Positions 20,966-34,015 are shown, counted from the stretch's first letter. The stretch: DNA of 64,000 nucleotides from Aselliscus stoliczkanus (GCA_033961575.1 CM066737.1:65554771-65618770), one strand, 5' to 3'. Numbers and translations: made by a program. Notes: generated from the sequence alone by a model not told the origin.

Positions 20966-22060
20966 CTGTGGTACTGACACAGAAATTGAAAAACAGACTA
21001 ATGAAACCGATTTGGGAGTAGAAAAACATACCCTTAAAATAAATGAGAGGGCCGGCTGAGTGGCTCAGTTGGTTAAGAGCTCGCTCAAGAGTGCGAGCTG
21101 AGCTCTGAGCAAGAGCAGTTCGATGCCCAGCCTGAGCTGAGCTGCCAACAGGTATCAGGATGGCTCAGCTAAAAAAAAAAAAAAAAAAAAGAGAGACAGA
21201 AATTAGTATATTGGGTCACATCAGTGTGGAAATTAATTAATAAATGGTGTCAGTATAATTGCCTTACAAAAGAGAAAAATTAAGATATATACATTGTATC
21301 ATATATAAAATAAACTCCAGATGGAGAAAGAACTACCCTGTGAAAGGCAACACTATGAAATTATTAAAATACAATAGGTGATTTATTTTTTTAACATTGG
21401 CATGGAAAATCATTTCTTAAATGAGATGTACAAAGCACAGAGATTTATGGGGAGATTTGATTGATTTAACCTAATCAAAATGAAATATTTTTGTTCAATG
21501 CAAAACACTATAAATTAAGGTTAATAGGGAGATAAAAATACTGGGAAAAGATATTGTTCAAATCTTTAGCAAACAAAAACATAATCTGTAAAACATATAG
21601 GGAACAAATCAGCAAGAACAATATTTGTCAATAAAAATGGGCAAACAATATAAATAGGCAGTTCCCTAAAGGAGAAACCTAAATGGCTAAGAAGAGGAGT
21701 CACTAAATTTCACAAAAAATCAAAGAAATGCAACTTAAAACAATGAGAGAGCACTCTATACTCATCATACAACAACAATAAAACATTCAGGCACTATCAA
21801 GTATTGGTGGAAATGTGGGGAATAGGGACCTTTATGCACTGATAGTGGGAGTATAAACTCATGCAGTCATTCTAGGGAGCAATCTGTATGCATTTAGGGA
21901 AGTTAAGCATTCCTGGGCATATATCCAAAAGAAACTCTTACATAAAGGTTAGTAGAGAAAAGCATCAGTGAGGATATTCATCATAGCACTGCTTGTAATA
22001 ACAAAGAGTTAGCAACAACTTAATTATTAATGGACAATTAATAATTATGTTTTTATTTTT
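20966..22060 (+). mobile_element. Old L1 (L1M-type) ORF2 C-terminal fragment
   Basis: It begins 'gtctgtggtactgacacag' and runs through 'gaccgatttgggagtagaa'-like sequence, 'aaatggctaagaagaggagt' and 'gtgggaatagggacctttat' to 'gaggatattcatcatagcac'. This is the order of the L1 ORF2 end. Many lesions. A type B SINE interrupts it at 21049. Confidence 0.72.
21049..21190 (+). mobile_element. tRNA-derived SINE, type B
   Basis: 'gggccggctgagtggctcag' head, 'ttggttaagagctcgctcaa', 'cagttcgatgcccagcctg', then 'caggatggctcagct' and an A20 tail. The TSD is not clean. It is inserted in the old L1. Confidence 0.88.
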
Positions 22061-22367
22061 CTTTTGTTGCTAATTTCTTGCAACCAATCCTGGGTAATAT
22101 CCTCTTGACCCTCTGCACTCCCTTCTTCCTATACATGAGCAGCCTCTCATTTGTCTGTACACGTCTTAGACAAAAGTCTTTAATGGGCATTGATAGCCCA
22201 AGTATCTCCTGCAAGATCTTTACACTTAAAAACTGGGAAATAAGCCTATGCAGTGTTCTAGGAATGCTTTACAATAACATAACTGTACTAATGCTCCTGA
22301 ATAGTCAAAAATGGCAGACACCCTGGTTGAAAAACAACTGGTATTGGGGTTTTTTTGCTGATTTGTC

Positions 22368-22372
<5 letters not shown>

Positions 22373-22422
<50 letters not shown>
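22373..22422. repeat. (GT)n microsatellite
   Basis: About 24 uninterrupted GT units, the longest pure dinucleotide run in the window. The VCVCVC peptides over it are artefacts. Confidence 0.97.
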
Positions 22423-22423
<1 letters not shown>

Positions 22424-22832
22424 TGTTGGGACAGAGTGCCAGGAGAGCAGCTTCCAGGCTCTTGGCCTCCCCTGGAAGGGTGCTGGCTCGATTATTGGAT
22501 GGCTGTCAGCTGTGACTGGTTGGCCATTGGCTCTAGCCAGCTGTAGCCAGTTGTCCATTAGCCGCTGTTGTTCTGTGTATAACTGCGGCGGCTTAGATAG
22601 CAAGTGCGGATGTCGTGGGTTGTGCTGATCCTACTTCCTGTGTCTCGCCCGGCCGCCAGCGAGACTGTGACAGCAGGAAGACCCTTTGTTGGGGTATTGT
22701 TGGATGTTTGCTTCTCATGTCTTGACTGGCCACCATCGAGAATATATTGGTATGAACCTCCTATCTGTGGCTCTGTTGTTCCTTTTCCACCTCATGGAAT
22801 CCTGCATTCAGGGAGCTGAGCTCCAGCATGAC
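22423..22832 (+). mobile_element. GC-rich LTR-like block (candidate solo LTR)
   Basis: A ~410-bp block much richer in G+C and CpG than its surroundings. It starts 'tgttgggacagagtgccagg' and ends 'agctgagctccagcatgaca', so it has TG...CA termini. A TATA-like 'gtgtataactgcgg' lies at about 22574-22587. No AATAAA and no clear TSD are visible, so a non-LTR origin is possible. The family is not recognised. Confidence 0.4.
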
Positions 22833-23115
22833 ACTTGGCATGACAGTGTGTTTGGTAGGTTGATTAGATTTTCATTAAAAAGAGAAAAAAAGCATCTGTA
22901 AAGAAGCTGGCTATTTACCACAATTACTCTGCTTAACAAACGATCCCCAAACTCAGTATTTTAAAACGAAAATATTTTATTCCCATAAATCTGCAAGTCA
23001 TCTGAGGTGGCTTTTGCTTCAGGCTGCAATGGCCAAGACAGCACTGCTGATGTCACCTGGGCTCTCCATGTCTGTGGGTCAGCTGGAATTAGCTGATTTA
23101 GACTGGTACTGCCTG

Positions 23116-23222
23116 GGGCCGGCCGAGTGGCGCGGTGGTTAAGTGCTGGCTTAGGAAGCTGGCAGCTCTGGTTCGGGTCCCGCATATGAGGGCCAGTGAC
23201 ACTGCCCTCAAAAAAAAAAAAT
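23116..23222 (+). mobile_element. tRNA-derived SINE, short form
   Basis: Head with box A 'tggcgcggtgg' and box B 'ggttcgggtcc', ending 'gccagtgacactgccctc' plus an A tail. The TSD is 'tagactggtactgcctg' before it and 'tagactggtattgcctg' after it (one mismatch). Confidence 0.93.
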
Positions 23223-23721
23223 CTAGACTGGTATTGCCTGAACTCAGTGAGGTACCGCTTATTTAAGCTGCAGCTTACCACGTCCATTGTGTAACGCTGA
23301 CACGAGTGTCCCTCGTCTTCCTTGGTGTAATAGGTCAGGTGGGACATGTCATCTTCATCATGTTGAGGAGGCATATGAATGTATACTGATTCATGCAAAC
23401 ACAGTACAAACTCTTGCTTACATCATGCATTCTAACATCAAAGTGAATCACAAGGCCAAGCCCAAAGTCAAGGAGCAGGGAAACACATTGAAAGCAAAAT
23501 AAAGCAATGACCAATATTTAGATTCAGGGGCAGGTGAAAAATTGAATCCAACAAGTCAATATACCACAGCATCCTATATCTGGCAAATCAAAAGTTGGTT
23601 TAGAAACAAAGAATAGTACATAATAGCAACCAGATCTGGAATATCTTATGTATCAAACACATTACACAAATGATCTAACTTAAATTAACTCCTCAAGGAT
23701 TGTGTAATGTAGAATATAGTA

Positions 23722-24295
23722 CAAGGTCTGACAATGAAGTTGGTGAACTTATTGCAACAATGTTGCTAACCTTTTTTGATATCAAAGGGATTATTCAGTA
23801 TGAATTTGTACCAACTGGACAAACAGTTAACCAAGTTTACTAAATACTTGGAAGTGCTGAGAAGGCTGCATGAAAACATTAGATGAAAACCACCTGAACT
23901 TTTTGCCAACAATTCATGGCTCTTGCATCACAATGCACCAGCTCACACGGCACTGTCTGTGACAGAGTTATTGGCTAGTAAACAAATACCTGTATTGGTA
24001 CACCCTCCCTACTCACCTGATCTGGTCCCCAGTGACTTCTTTCTTTACCTGAAAAAGGAAATATTGAAAGGAAGACATTTTGATGACATTCAGGACATCA
24101 AGGGTAATGCGACAACAGCTCTGATGGCCATTCCAGAAAAAGAATTCAAAATTTATTTGAAGGATGGACTAGACGCTGGCATGGGTGCATAGCTTCCCAA
24201 GGGGAGGACTTCAAAGGTGACTGAAGTGATATTCAATAATGAGGTATGTAGCACTTTTTCTAGGACAAGTTTCCGAACATAATTGTCCAACCTCG
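23722..24295 (+). mobile_element. Mariner transposon, internally deleted (574 bp), inactive
   Basis: The terminal inverted repeats are 'caaggtctgacaatgaagtt' and, read inversely from the right end, 'cgaggttggacaattatgtt'. TA flanks both sides. A reading frame at 23923-24192 encodes the transposase C-terminus: HHNAPAHTALS, HPPYSPDLVPSDFFL, then ILKGRHFDDIQDI. The catalytic Asp expected between HH and NAP is missing, apparently a one-codon loss. The third catalytic Asp context (SPDL...SDFF) is present. At 574 bp against about 1.3 kb for an autonomous mariner, the front half of the transposase is largely gone. The family differs from the mariners at 27 and 39834. Confidence 0.88.
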
Positions 24296-24514
24296 TATAT
24301 TCACTTCATGCTGGGATTTGAATCCTCGTCTGTCTGATGCCAAAACTCACATGTGTTTTTCACTCTACCTTGCTGCCTTCATAATGCAAAAAACTGTAAT
24401 AGTACCAAAAACATGAATCCAATCATTTAGAAGTATTATGAGGTGCAGAGAGCACCTACATTGCATGATATTTATTGGATGCATATATCTAGGCTGAATG
24501 AGTAGAATAGACAC

Positions 24515-24720
24515 TTGGTTTCCAAACCTTGCTATGCATCAAAATCACCTGGAGTGGTATTTTTATTTTTCTTTCTTTTAAAGCAGGATTCCCTAACCAT
24601 GCTATAGACCCACTGAATTAAAATATCTGAGGGTCAGCCCAAGAATTTATTTACAACAAGCTTTAATGATCTTGGTACAGCCCCCTCAGAACCACTATTT
24701 GAGAACAGTTGGAATAGGTC
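24515..24720. mobile_element. MER5-like (hAT-Charlie) MITE
   Basis: 'ctatgcatcaaaatcacctg' near one end, 'caagctttaatgatcttgg' internally, and 'cagaaccactatttgagaac' at the other end. This is the classic MER5 order, diverged. Confidence 0.72.
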
Positions 24721-25044
24721 ACTTCAAACTCATAATTACTTAGGAAATGTTAATATCTGCACCAATAGTGTTTCCACTCCAGCCTAGGAAATAACCTAAG
24801 AAGCTAAAAATTAGATATACCCAAACAGATCATTTCTTCAAAAGCTTCATGGAATTACATGGGAAAGATGAATGAAAGATTTAGGACTTGATCCTCAGAT
24901 GAGAAAGGGGTCAAGGGCTAAGTAATGATTCATAGGAAAATATCAAATATATGGAGATAGACTGGGACATACGATAGAGTGGTGTTGTGGTTAAGAGGGA
25001 AAAGGGGTGGGGGTTATAGGAAAATAAATAAGCACCACAAAAAT

Positions 25045-25262
25045 AAGAGCAGCTAATATGCATTAAGTGCTTATCATGTGTGCATACATTATTGCATTTT
25101 GTTCCTTATAACAATCCTATGGTTGCTAATCTTATACTTAATTAAAATAATGGAGAAACAGAGGCTCCGAAAAGTTCTATAACAAGATCACACAACCAGT
25201 AAAAGCTGGTATTTTAAGTCAGGCCTCTTTGTCTCCAAAGCTTGTGCACTTTTAACCTTCTT
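25045..25262 (+). mobile_element. MIR SINE
   Basis: 'gcattaagtgcttatcatgt', 'ttccttataacaatcctatg', 'ggagaaacagaggctccgaa' and 'agatcacacaaccagtaaaa' appear in MIR order. Confidence 0.8.
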
Positions 25263-27340
25263 TCAAGGTCACTTAAAGGAAGAAAGAAGACGTTCAGAAG
25301 ATGTGAAAGAAATAAACAGCACTGCTTCAAGTAGCTGTTTCACTCCAATATGATCGAGAAAATTTTTCATATATCTGTGTGACTCATGAAAACATTAACT
25401 TTATACTGGTAAACTTCATACTCATATTGAAATATCAATATTGCCTTTGCCTCACTTCAAGACTATCTCATATGCTTAAATGGTTTCCTGAAGAATCATT
25501 TCTGAAAATAGCACTTCAGCTTCTCTTATGACCTTACCTGCAGTGATTTATTCATGCATCTATTCAGTTACTCATTTATTTATGCATTCTGAAAGATCTA
25601 TGATCAAAAAATCTATGATCAGTTATTATGAGCCAGCCATTGGGATGCCAAATTTTTCATGGCAGTCTATCAGATGGTAAAATAAAGATAGCGTAGGTAC
25701 CCTCTAAACTTTTCCAAGTCTAGCAGGGCATACATTACTGAAGAAAATTGTTTGAAATGTGCTCTCTCAAAACACTGAATATAACAGGCAAGAATAAAAG
25801 ATGTTATAACCCAGTAAAAACTGCAATGTGTATCCAGTACTGAAATCATATTATAAAATATTGATATGTATAGAATAAGATCATCCAAGTCAGGAAAGAG
25901 AAGCTAGAAGAAAAATAGTTTAATTTACTGAGGTATTTTAAATCCATAATTTTCTAAAATGTGTGTTATTTATCTTATACATACTTCTTCAAATTTTGCT
26001 ACAAATGCCAGCATTCTTTGTTTTTCCTTTCTTATAATAAAGTACTATCCTAAGATATTTTAATGGCTTTACAGTTTTCGGGATTAAGAAGCATAATGAA
26101 AATATGTCCTGACTACCTTTTTAATGTAGTATCTTTCAGAAACTATGTGGGGTATTTCTACAATTTCCTCAGTAAAGGTAAGTCAACTTTAAACCAAGTG
26201 GTGAATAATAGTCCCACGACTCAAATCCTAAATAAATCGTCATGTCTATGTGTGTGTGTACTCTTGAAATTCAATGTATATAATAATACAATGTCTTTCT
26301 CCTGGCCAACATTGAACATGTAAATGTGATCCTGATTTTTGCTCAATAACGTCTGATTTAAAGAGTCCAACAAAAAGCAACTTTGAGAGACAGCCAGCCA
26401 AAATTATGTGTTCTAAAACATGTTTTCAGTTATCCTTTTCTGGGGCTGCTCATACTTTTGAAGCTTTCTTCATCAGCCATGCAGGTCAATTCTATTGGTA
26501 TAATCTAGGGTAGTTCTGTGCCATATTTGAGTGTACAGAAATGAAGAGGATCCATCAGAGGCCAGTCCAATATAAAGCTACACTGAAGAAGTATCCTTTT
26601 GTTGTTTTGGATTTGTTTTTCCTGAATGCCAGTGTAATGGACCACCATAGAAAACTGGTGCTTTTGTCATCAGAGATAATGTAGTCACGGTGATATCCTT
26701 GGTAAGTCCGTTGTTATGAACATTAGAATTGCTATGGTGATAAACATATATTTTCAATTCATCTTTATTCTGTGAAGAATAAAAAGCATGAGATAGCAGG
26801 TTTCCAAATGTCAGTGGTTTTGTGTTTTATCACTCAAAACACTTTAAAATATGTTTAACATTTGTCATTCCAAATCCACAACAATATAACCAGTTCTTAA
26901 GTGTTACTTGGTGGTCAAAATCTTTTTATTATAATTATTTCATGGTAGCATCCTTGAGGCCTCAGTTATAGTCTTTAAAAATACAGAACTACATGACTCA
27001 ATTTCAGTGATTTTCACCAGTAAAAATATCATAAACATCTGATATCATGACTTTTACTCCAAGCATTTCCAAATGACATTTATTAATAAAGGCACCTCAC
27101 ACATGTAAAACTTTAAATAGTCAAGGCTAGATTAAATACTGGAAGAATGATAAGAACCACTACTATAGCACCTGAGTTATGACTAATAAAATGATTGTTT
27201 TCTTGATGTTGATTGTTAATGATAGAGATATTTAACGATGCTTGCTTTGACAACTGACTTCCACTTTTTTATGAGAATATATAGAAGGTGTGGACATAAA
27301 AAGGAAGGGTATATGGCTAAAATTCAAAACCTAATTTAGT
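25263..27340. other. No assignable feature over ~2 kb
   Basis: AT-rich non-repetitive-looking sequence. Open frames are short (at most 86 codons) and without recognisable domains. No splice-bounded exon with coding bias is apparent. Confidence 0.5.
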
Positions 27341-27344
27341 CATT

Positions 27345-28570
27345 AGGCGAATGCATATCAAAACTATATTGAACGTGTATCAAAATATACAAAGAACTCT
27401 TAAAGCTCAACAATAAGGAAACAAAGAACTCAATAAATAAATGGGCAAAAGATCTGGAAACCTCACTAGAAAAGATATATAGGTGTGAAATGAGCACATG
27501 AAAACATGTTCCATATCATATGCAATTAGAGAACTGAAAATTAAAACAACAACATGGTATCACTATCTACTAAAGTGGCTAAAATCCAAATAATTAACAA
27601 ATATCAGTGAGGACGTAGAAGAGGAATACACACATTTATTGCTGGTGGGAAGGCAAAATGGTACAACTATCTTTGAAGACAGCCTGGCAGTTTCTTAAAA
27701 AACTAAATTTCTTAACCATATGACCTAGCAATTTCAAATGAGTTGGTATTCCCCAAATGAGTTGAAAATTTCTGTTCAGAAAAAAAAAATCTGCACACAG
27801 ATGTTTATAACAGCTTTATTCATAATTGCCAAAACTTAAAAGCAACCAAGATGTCCTTCAATCATTGAATGGATAAACAAGGTGTGGTACATCCATCTAA
27901 TTAAGTATTTTTTTTTTTTACAGCGCAGTGTCACTTGCCCTCATATGTGGGATCCGAACCGGGGCCGCTGGCATCCCAAGCCAGCTCTTAACCAATGCGC
28001 CACTCGGCCAGCCCACATCCATATAATTAAATATTTCTTAGTGATAAAAGAAAATAAATGAGCTATCAAGCCACAAAAAAAAAACAAAAACAAAAACAAA
28101 ACCCAAGGCGAAACAGTCAAAACATATTGCTAGGTGAAACTATTATGAAAAGGCTACATACTGTATGATTTCAACTATATGACATTCTGGAGAAAAGCAA
28201 ATCTATGGATACAATAAAAAGATCAGTGGATGGCAAAGTTTCAGGGGAGGGAGGGGTAAATAAGAGGAGCACAAGGGATATTTAGGTCAGTGAAACATTT
28301 CTGTTATAGGAGACACATGTCATCATATATTTGTCAAATCACATAGAATGTGCAAAACAACGAGTGAACCCTAATGTAAACTATGGATTTTAATTAATAC
28401 CAATGCATCATCATTTGGTTGCATCAATAATGATATCGAACTGGTAATGATTTACCACACTAATACAAGATATAAATAATAGGAAAAACTGGGGAAGGGG
28501 TATGTGGGAACTCTCTGTACTTCCCAATCAATTTTTTTGTAAACCTAAAATTACTCTAAAAAATTGTCTA
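27345..28570 (+). mobile_element. Old L1 (L1M-type) ORF2 end and 3'UTR, split by a SINE
   Basis: 'gctcaacaataaggaaacaa', 'aaatgggcaaaagatctgga', 'ttattgctggtgggaaggca', then after the SINE 'gtatgatttcaactatatga' and 'gtaaacctaaaattactcta'. Diverged and frameshifted. Confidence 0.8.
27910..28014 (-). mobile_element. tRNA-derived SINE, short form, antisense
   Basis: Poly-T, then 'gcgcagtgtcacttgccctc', then the inverted head ending 'cactcggccagccc'. The ~21-bp TSD, starting 'acatccat', lies at 27889-27909 and 28015-28035 with two mismatches. Confidence 0.92.
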
Positions 28571-28974
28571 TCAGTTTTTTAAAAAAGGTAGGGTAGAGAT
28601 AATACATGAATGAAAATTAACAAGTCTTACTCAAATCACATTATCAAGCTGTATGATTTGGGGCAAGTACTAAACTCCATGAGTTTGTGTCTCCTTACCC
28701 ACCAAATAAAAGAATAGTCTAACTGCTATTTAAATTCCCTTTAAACCATGAAATCACCTCACTTGAAGAAATAAAGTTAAAATTGAAGTAGAAGGAAAGT
28801 TCTTAATAACTTCAAGAAAGTGAAAGGGTGAAATGTACATTTCTGGCATAAATGACAAAAAAAAACCCTAAGCCCTAAAATCATCAGAAAATTGAATTAC
28901 AAACATTAGGAATTAAATGAAGAGTAAGGATTAATAAATTATGTGCATTGTAAAAAAAATGTAGGATTAGAAAT

Positions 28975-29165
28975 TAAATGGACCTTGGCTCCAATGTTAG
29001 TTTGACCACCAATTAGCTGTGGGATCTTGGGGAATTCACTTAGCCTCTCTGAACCTCAGATTTCTCATCTCTAAAAACAAGGATGATAATACTTTCCCTG
29101 TCTATTTCACAGCTGAGATAATAGTGAATAAACTGCTTTGTGAGTCTTAAAGTGGCATAAAAATG
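28975..29165 (+). mobile_element. MIR SINE
   Basis: 'gctgtgggatcttggggaat', 'cttagcctctctgaacctca', 'aaaacaaggatgataatac' and 'gtgaataaactgctttgtga' in MIR core order. Confidence 0.85.
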
Positions 29166-29599
29166 GACAGTATTAAATTAGTCTTTATCAGTTCTTTAAA
29201 TACTTCTTCATGTTTAGTATGGTTGCATTGGCCAGAAATTGATTGGTCTGTGTGTGAATGTGATGCATACCCAGATATTACAGTACTATGTTTATTATAT
29301 TATATTATATTACAGAGAGAAAATAGGTGTATCAGGAAAAATAAGCATCAAATGTTGGAAAGAAAAGATGAAAACCTTCCTGAAGTGCTTTATTCTGCTT
29401 CACACAGTTTGAATATAGAACTTTCCTGAAGGCAGAGAGATGAATTAGCATACACATAGAATAACAATGTAAATATAAAGAGCATTAATCCATGAAAATA
29501 ACTTAATGGAAATACACCTTGATATTTGAATCTGATGTCATAATGGGAATGTACCCTACTAAAAATTAAAGAATGCATAAAATTATATGCATGTGCACA

Positions 29600-30525
29600 T
29601 ATGACTACATTAGATTACAAAAAAAGTATATATTGAAAATTAACACAATGAGAGTTAAAACCCAAATAACAGATTAGGATGACTTGTGTGTAATAGACAA
29701 AAAGGTAAATACACTTAGTAAGTAAAAAGCTCTTATATATTACTAAAATTATAATTATCCATTTTTTGAATTAGAAAAGGGCATGAGCAGGCAACTCATT
29801 AATGGAAAAGCAAAAATGATCACTAAATATATAAACATATTCAACCCTCAATACGATTATGAAAATGCTTATTATGCTTATCACAATAGCCATGAGGCTA
29901 TTTTAATATAATTAATCTCTTTGTATTATATAATTGTTATAATAGTAACCATATAGAAAATTAGAAGATATATTTTTAAATTATAATATCTAAGGTTAGT
30001 GAGGGTGTAAGGAAATGGGTATGTTCTTATACCACTGATAGAGTGTAAATTAGTTCAATTTACAATAATTCATTTTGGCAATATCTCTCTGAATTAAAAA
30101 TGGGCATGAAATTTTACCTAGTAATTCCACTATTGAATATTTCTGTAAGACAAATCTTCAAAATAATCAGAGCTTTACATAGCTTTATATAGATGCATAT
30201 TTATACATATTTTCTTGTTTAGAGTAACAACAAATTAGAAATATGTTTAAAAATAGAAAAATCTCAATATATTTATTATAAAAGGCAGGTTATAATCTAT
30301 ATAATCCTAGCCCAGTTTTTTACTTAAAATTATTTATATATGCATAGGCTTAAGATTGTATAAACCTATATCAAAATGTTAATATTGGTTATATTTGGAT
30401 GTTAGGATTCTGTTATTTTTGTTTTCATCTTAATGTTTTTATTTGTATATCATTTTCTACAATGTTCATGTAATATTTCTATAATCTTAAATGGTTATTT
30501 TAAAAAGGAATAAAAATGTTTATGG
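29600..30525 (+). mobile_element. Old L1 (L1M-type) 3' fragment
   Basis: 'ttagtgagggtgtaaggaaa', 'gcatgaaattttacctagta', 'attccactattgaatatttc' and 'aatgttcatgtaatatttct' follow the L1 ORF2-end and 3'UTR order. Very diverged. Confidence 0.6.
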
Positions 30526-30999
30526 GAACTTTATGATCTTTCTGATGAAAGCTCTTTCTCTCAATGTGATCTGATGTTATTTTACAGGTTTTAATTGGAG
30601 TGGTTTTTGTGTGCCCACAACTATTGTTAACAATTAGAAACATTTAATGTACAGGCAACATTTTATTTCCCCTCCCTCTCTCTTTCATTTCCTCCCTCCC
30701 ACTCTTACTCCCTTTGTTTCTTTCTCCCTTCTTTCCTTCCTTTCCAGCTATATCCAGACACTGTGAAAGGTACTAGAAATACAAAACAGAATAACCTTGA
30801 AGGTCTTTGCTGTCCTGTAACTCACAGTCCAGAAAGGTAACAAACATCTAAATAGACATTTATAATAAAGTATGCAGGTGGTATTTGAAAGCATGGTAGA
30901 GATTGATATCTCTCAAGTAATTAATAAAAGACTCAGAGAAGAAAGCCAAGGATGCACATAAATAATTGAGCACCCATTCTGCACCAAGCAATGTACTAA

Positions 31000-31640
31000 A
31001 TGCTGTATATGTATTTAACTTAAGTGTCAACAACAGGATTCTCCCAGTTTTCCCCATCTCAGTAAATGGCACCCCCATCCACCTGATTCAAGCCACACTA
31101 CAATATTTCTCTTTTTTCCTTATACCTCTCTCTTTTTGCCTCACATCCAATATGCCAGCAATCCTATCAACCTGACTTCTAAAATATAACCCAATTCCAT
31201 CCCCTTCTCTCCACTGCCACCACTACCACTCTAGTCTGAAATGTTATCATCTCTTACCTGGGTAGCTGTAGCATCTCCCATCTGGGCTCCTTGATTACAC
31301 TCCTTACCCTCCTCCAATTCATTCTCCCTTAGTACTCAGAGTCATCTCTTAAAATACAGAATAGATCGTGTCCTTTCTATTTGAATTCCCTCTAATGACT
31401 TTCCATTATATCATATGACCTGGTCTCAACCTACGTTTTCAATATTAGCTTCTTCCATTCACCCCTTTGTTCACACATCTCTAACCATATTGGTCTTCTT
31501 GTTCTTTAGTTTGTTTCCACTTTATAGCCATTGCAGTTGCTGTTACTTCTTCCTAGAATGCTATGCCAATGATTTTATCATATTAGGTTTCCTTCTTCAT
31601 ATTAAGGTCCAGCTCGAATGCCAGTTTCTTGTGGAAAAAA
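31000..31640 (+). mobile_element. LINE L2 fragment
   Basis: 'cctgggtagctgtagcatct', 'ccatctgggctccttgatta', 'aatgactttccattatatc' and 'tcttcctagaatgctatgcc' are L2-like blocks in order. No frame survives. Confidence 0.6.
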
Positions 31641-31844
31641 ACAAAAACCATAAACAAGTACAGACAGAAGATTGTATACTACTCTTCTTAGTTCACCGGT
31701 TTGAAGGGAAGACAAGGTAACTGGAAAAATGCACGCAGGGTCAAAGATCTTTTTTTCAATATGGAAAAAAAACTAGAGCATGCCATGGTTAAATCCAATG
31801 TGCATTTAAATTGTTTAATCCCATATTTTTCATTATTGCTTCCA

Positions 31845-32897
31845 TTTTTTATATATTTTTTATTAAATTTATTGGGTTGACATTGGTTAGTAAAATAATA
31901 TTGGTTTCAAGTGTACAATTCTATACTATATCGTCTATATATTGCATTGTGTGTTCACTATCCAAAGTCAACTCTCCTTTTGTCACCATATATTTGAGCC
32001 CCTTTACCTTCATCTACCACCCCTTCTCCCCACCTGCTTTCTGGTAACCACTAAACTGTTGTCTGTGTCTATGAGTTTTTGTTCATTTGTTGTCTTGTCT
32101 TCTATATTCCACATATGAATGGTATCAGATGGTTCTCAGATTTTTTAATCTGACTTATTTCACTTAGCATGATAATCTCAAGATCCATCCATGTTGTTGC
32201 AAATGGCAGTATTTCATATTTTCTTATGGTCAAGTAATATTCCAGTATATATATGTATCATATCTTCTTTATCCAAGAAAAAAAAAACCATCAGTAAAAC
32301 AAAGAGGCTACCAACCGAATGGAAGGAGATATTTGCAAAAAACACCTCCCATAAGGGACTAATATCCAAAACATATAAAGTACTCATACAACTCAACAAC
32401 AACAAAAAACAAACAAACAATCCAATTCAAAAATGGGCAGAGGACCTGAACAAACACTTCTCCCAAGAGGACATATAAGCGGCCAACAGATATATAAAAA
32501 GACGTTCAACTTCACCAGTTGTTAGGGAAATACAAATAAAAACCACAATGAGATACCACCTCACACCTGTTATAATGGTTATTATCAACAAGAAAAGTGA
32601 TAACAAGTGTTGGAAAGGCTGTGGAGAAAAAGGAACCTTCATACACTGCTGATAGGAATGTATATTAGTACAGCCACTATGGAAAACAGTATGGAGGTTC
32701 CTCAAAAAGCTAAGAAGAGAATTACCATACAACCCAACAATCCCTCTTCTGGGTATCTACCCAGAAAATCTGAAATCTTTTGTCCCTAAAGGTGTATGTA
32801 CCCCTATGTTCATTGAAGCATTATTCACAGTGGCCAAGACATTGGAACAAATGAAGTGCCCTTTCACAGATGATTGGATAAAGAAGATATGGTACAT
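31845..32897 (-). mobile_element. L1 with 5' inversion (twin priming)
   Basis: Positions 31845-32277 are antisense L1: 3' terminus first ('attaaatttattgggttgac'), then the 3'UTR and the end of ORF2. Positions 32278-32897 are sense L1 ORF2 C-terminal sequence ('gaatggaaggagatatttgc' to 'ggataaagaagatatggtac'). Both inner and outer breakpoints fall at the same L1 point, 'ggataaagaagatatg', so the two pieces are adjacent in L1 and one has been flipped. No clear TSD was found. Confidence 0.85.
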
Positions 32898-32899
32898 TT

Positions 32900-34015
32900 T
32901 GTTTTTTCTCTTCGGAAGTTATAAAAAGAAAAGTTGGTATATTATCATTATAGACCCAATCTAAGAAATTCAAAACATCAAGATTCCACACTCTAAGCTT
33001 CCATATACTTTCATATCATGTACAGTACCGTCTCTCCAGGCAAAGCAATATAAGAGATCACTCCATTTGCCTTGAATGACTATCATAATGAAAAAGTATT
33101 ACAAAAAGACACTTTATTCTCCCATTTCTTAGAGAAATCCTGTATTTTGTTTCTGTTTTCCCTAAGAGCAAGTTACATAGGAAAATAAAGTAACAAAATA
33201 AATGAAACATTTAAATTTAAGAAATAATTAGTTTAACTAAGCCATAGAATATTACTGAAAATGCTCACCAAAATGCTTCTTGTTTTGATCATCTATCTGC
33301 ATGTTGTAAGAGAAAGAAACAATAAGGTTTTCATGTGAAAAAATAAACAACCTAAGGCTTCTATCATTCCTCACTGCCAACACTCATCAACTCTACCTTG
33401 CACCAGGTTCCCATATCACAAGGAAGAGTGGTAGAGTGAGGCTGGAGCTTTTGGCAGAAAAATGAAAGAATATTGAAAGCAGAGTTCTAGAAAAACAGGG
33501 AATTGGGAGATTAAGGGCCTTTAAATCTCATAACCTAGACTCAAAGTCCTAGAGGAGATAGGGTGCAATCTAGACAAGGAGACAATAGGGAGATGCTTAG
33601 TCACCACTTTCTTTATGCTCTCAACTAAGTGGAGAAAAATGAGTTGTAACATCAGTGCTTCCTCTAGGTCATTCCAACCAGCTCACCAGGAATGTAAGGA
33701 AGGAAAGAGGACTATTCATTTTTGTTCATGAATGGCAAGGAAAACACAGTAAATACATTGCTCTTGATTGTCTTCTGAAGAGATAATATACTTTAGGAGG
33801 TCAGTAATGAAAGTAGAGCATTACCTGTGTGGAGAATCTACATAATCTTCTAGTTGGACAAACTCAATATTAATATTGAAAAAAATTATAATAAAAAGCT
33901 GATATTTATTTTAAAGTTTTCACAAATAATTTTTTTCACTTTTTATTAAAGTATCAAAATGTCACTTTTTGGTAAGAAAATTATAAACAGACATAGGGAG
34001 TCTGTGATACACTAA
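32900..34015. other. No assignable feature
   Basis: AT-rich sequence with no named repeat, RNA or exon that I can support. Confidence 0.5.

Noticed and set aside
22078..22603. Open frames of 125-145 codons across the (GT)n repeat
   Set aside because: They consist largely of VCVCVC or HTHTHT repeats from the microsatellite and join unrelated flanks.
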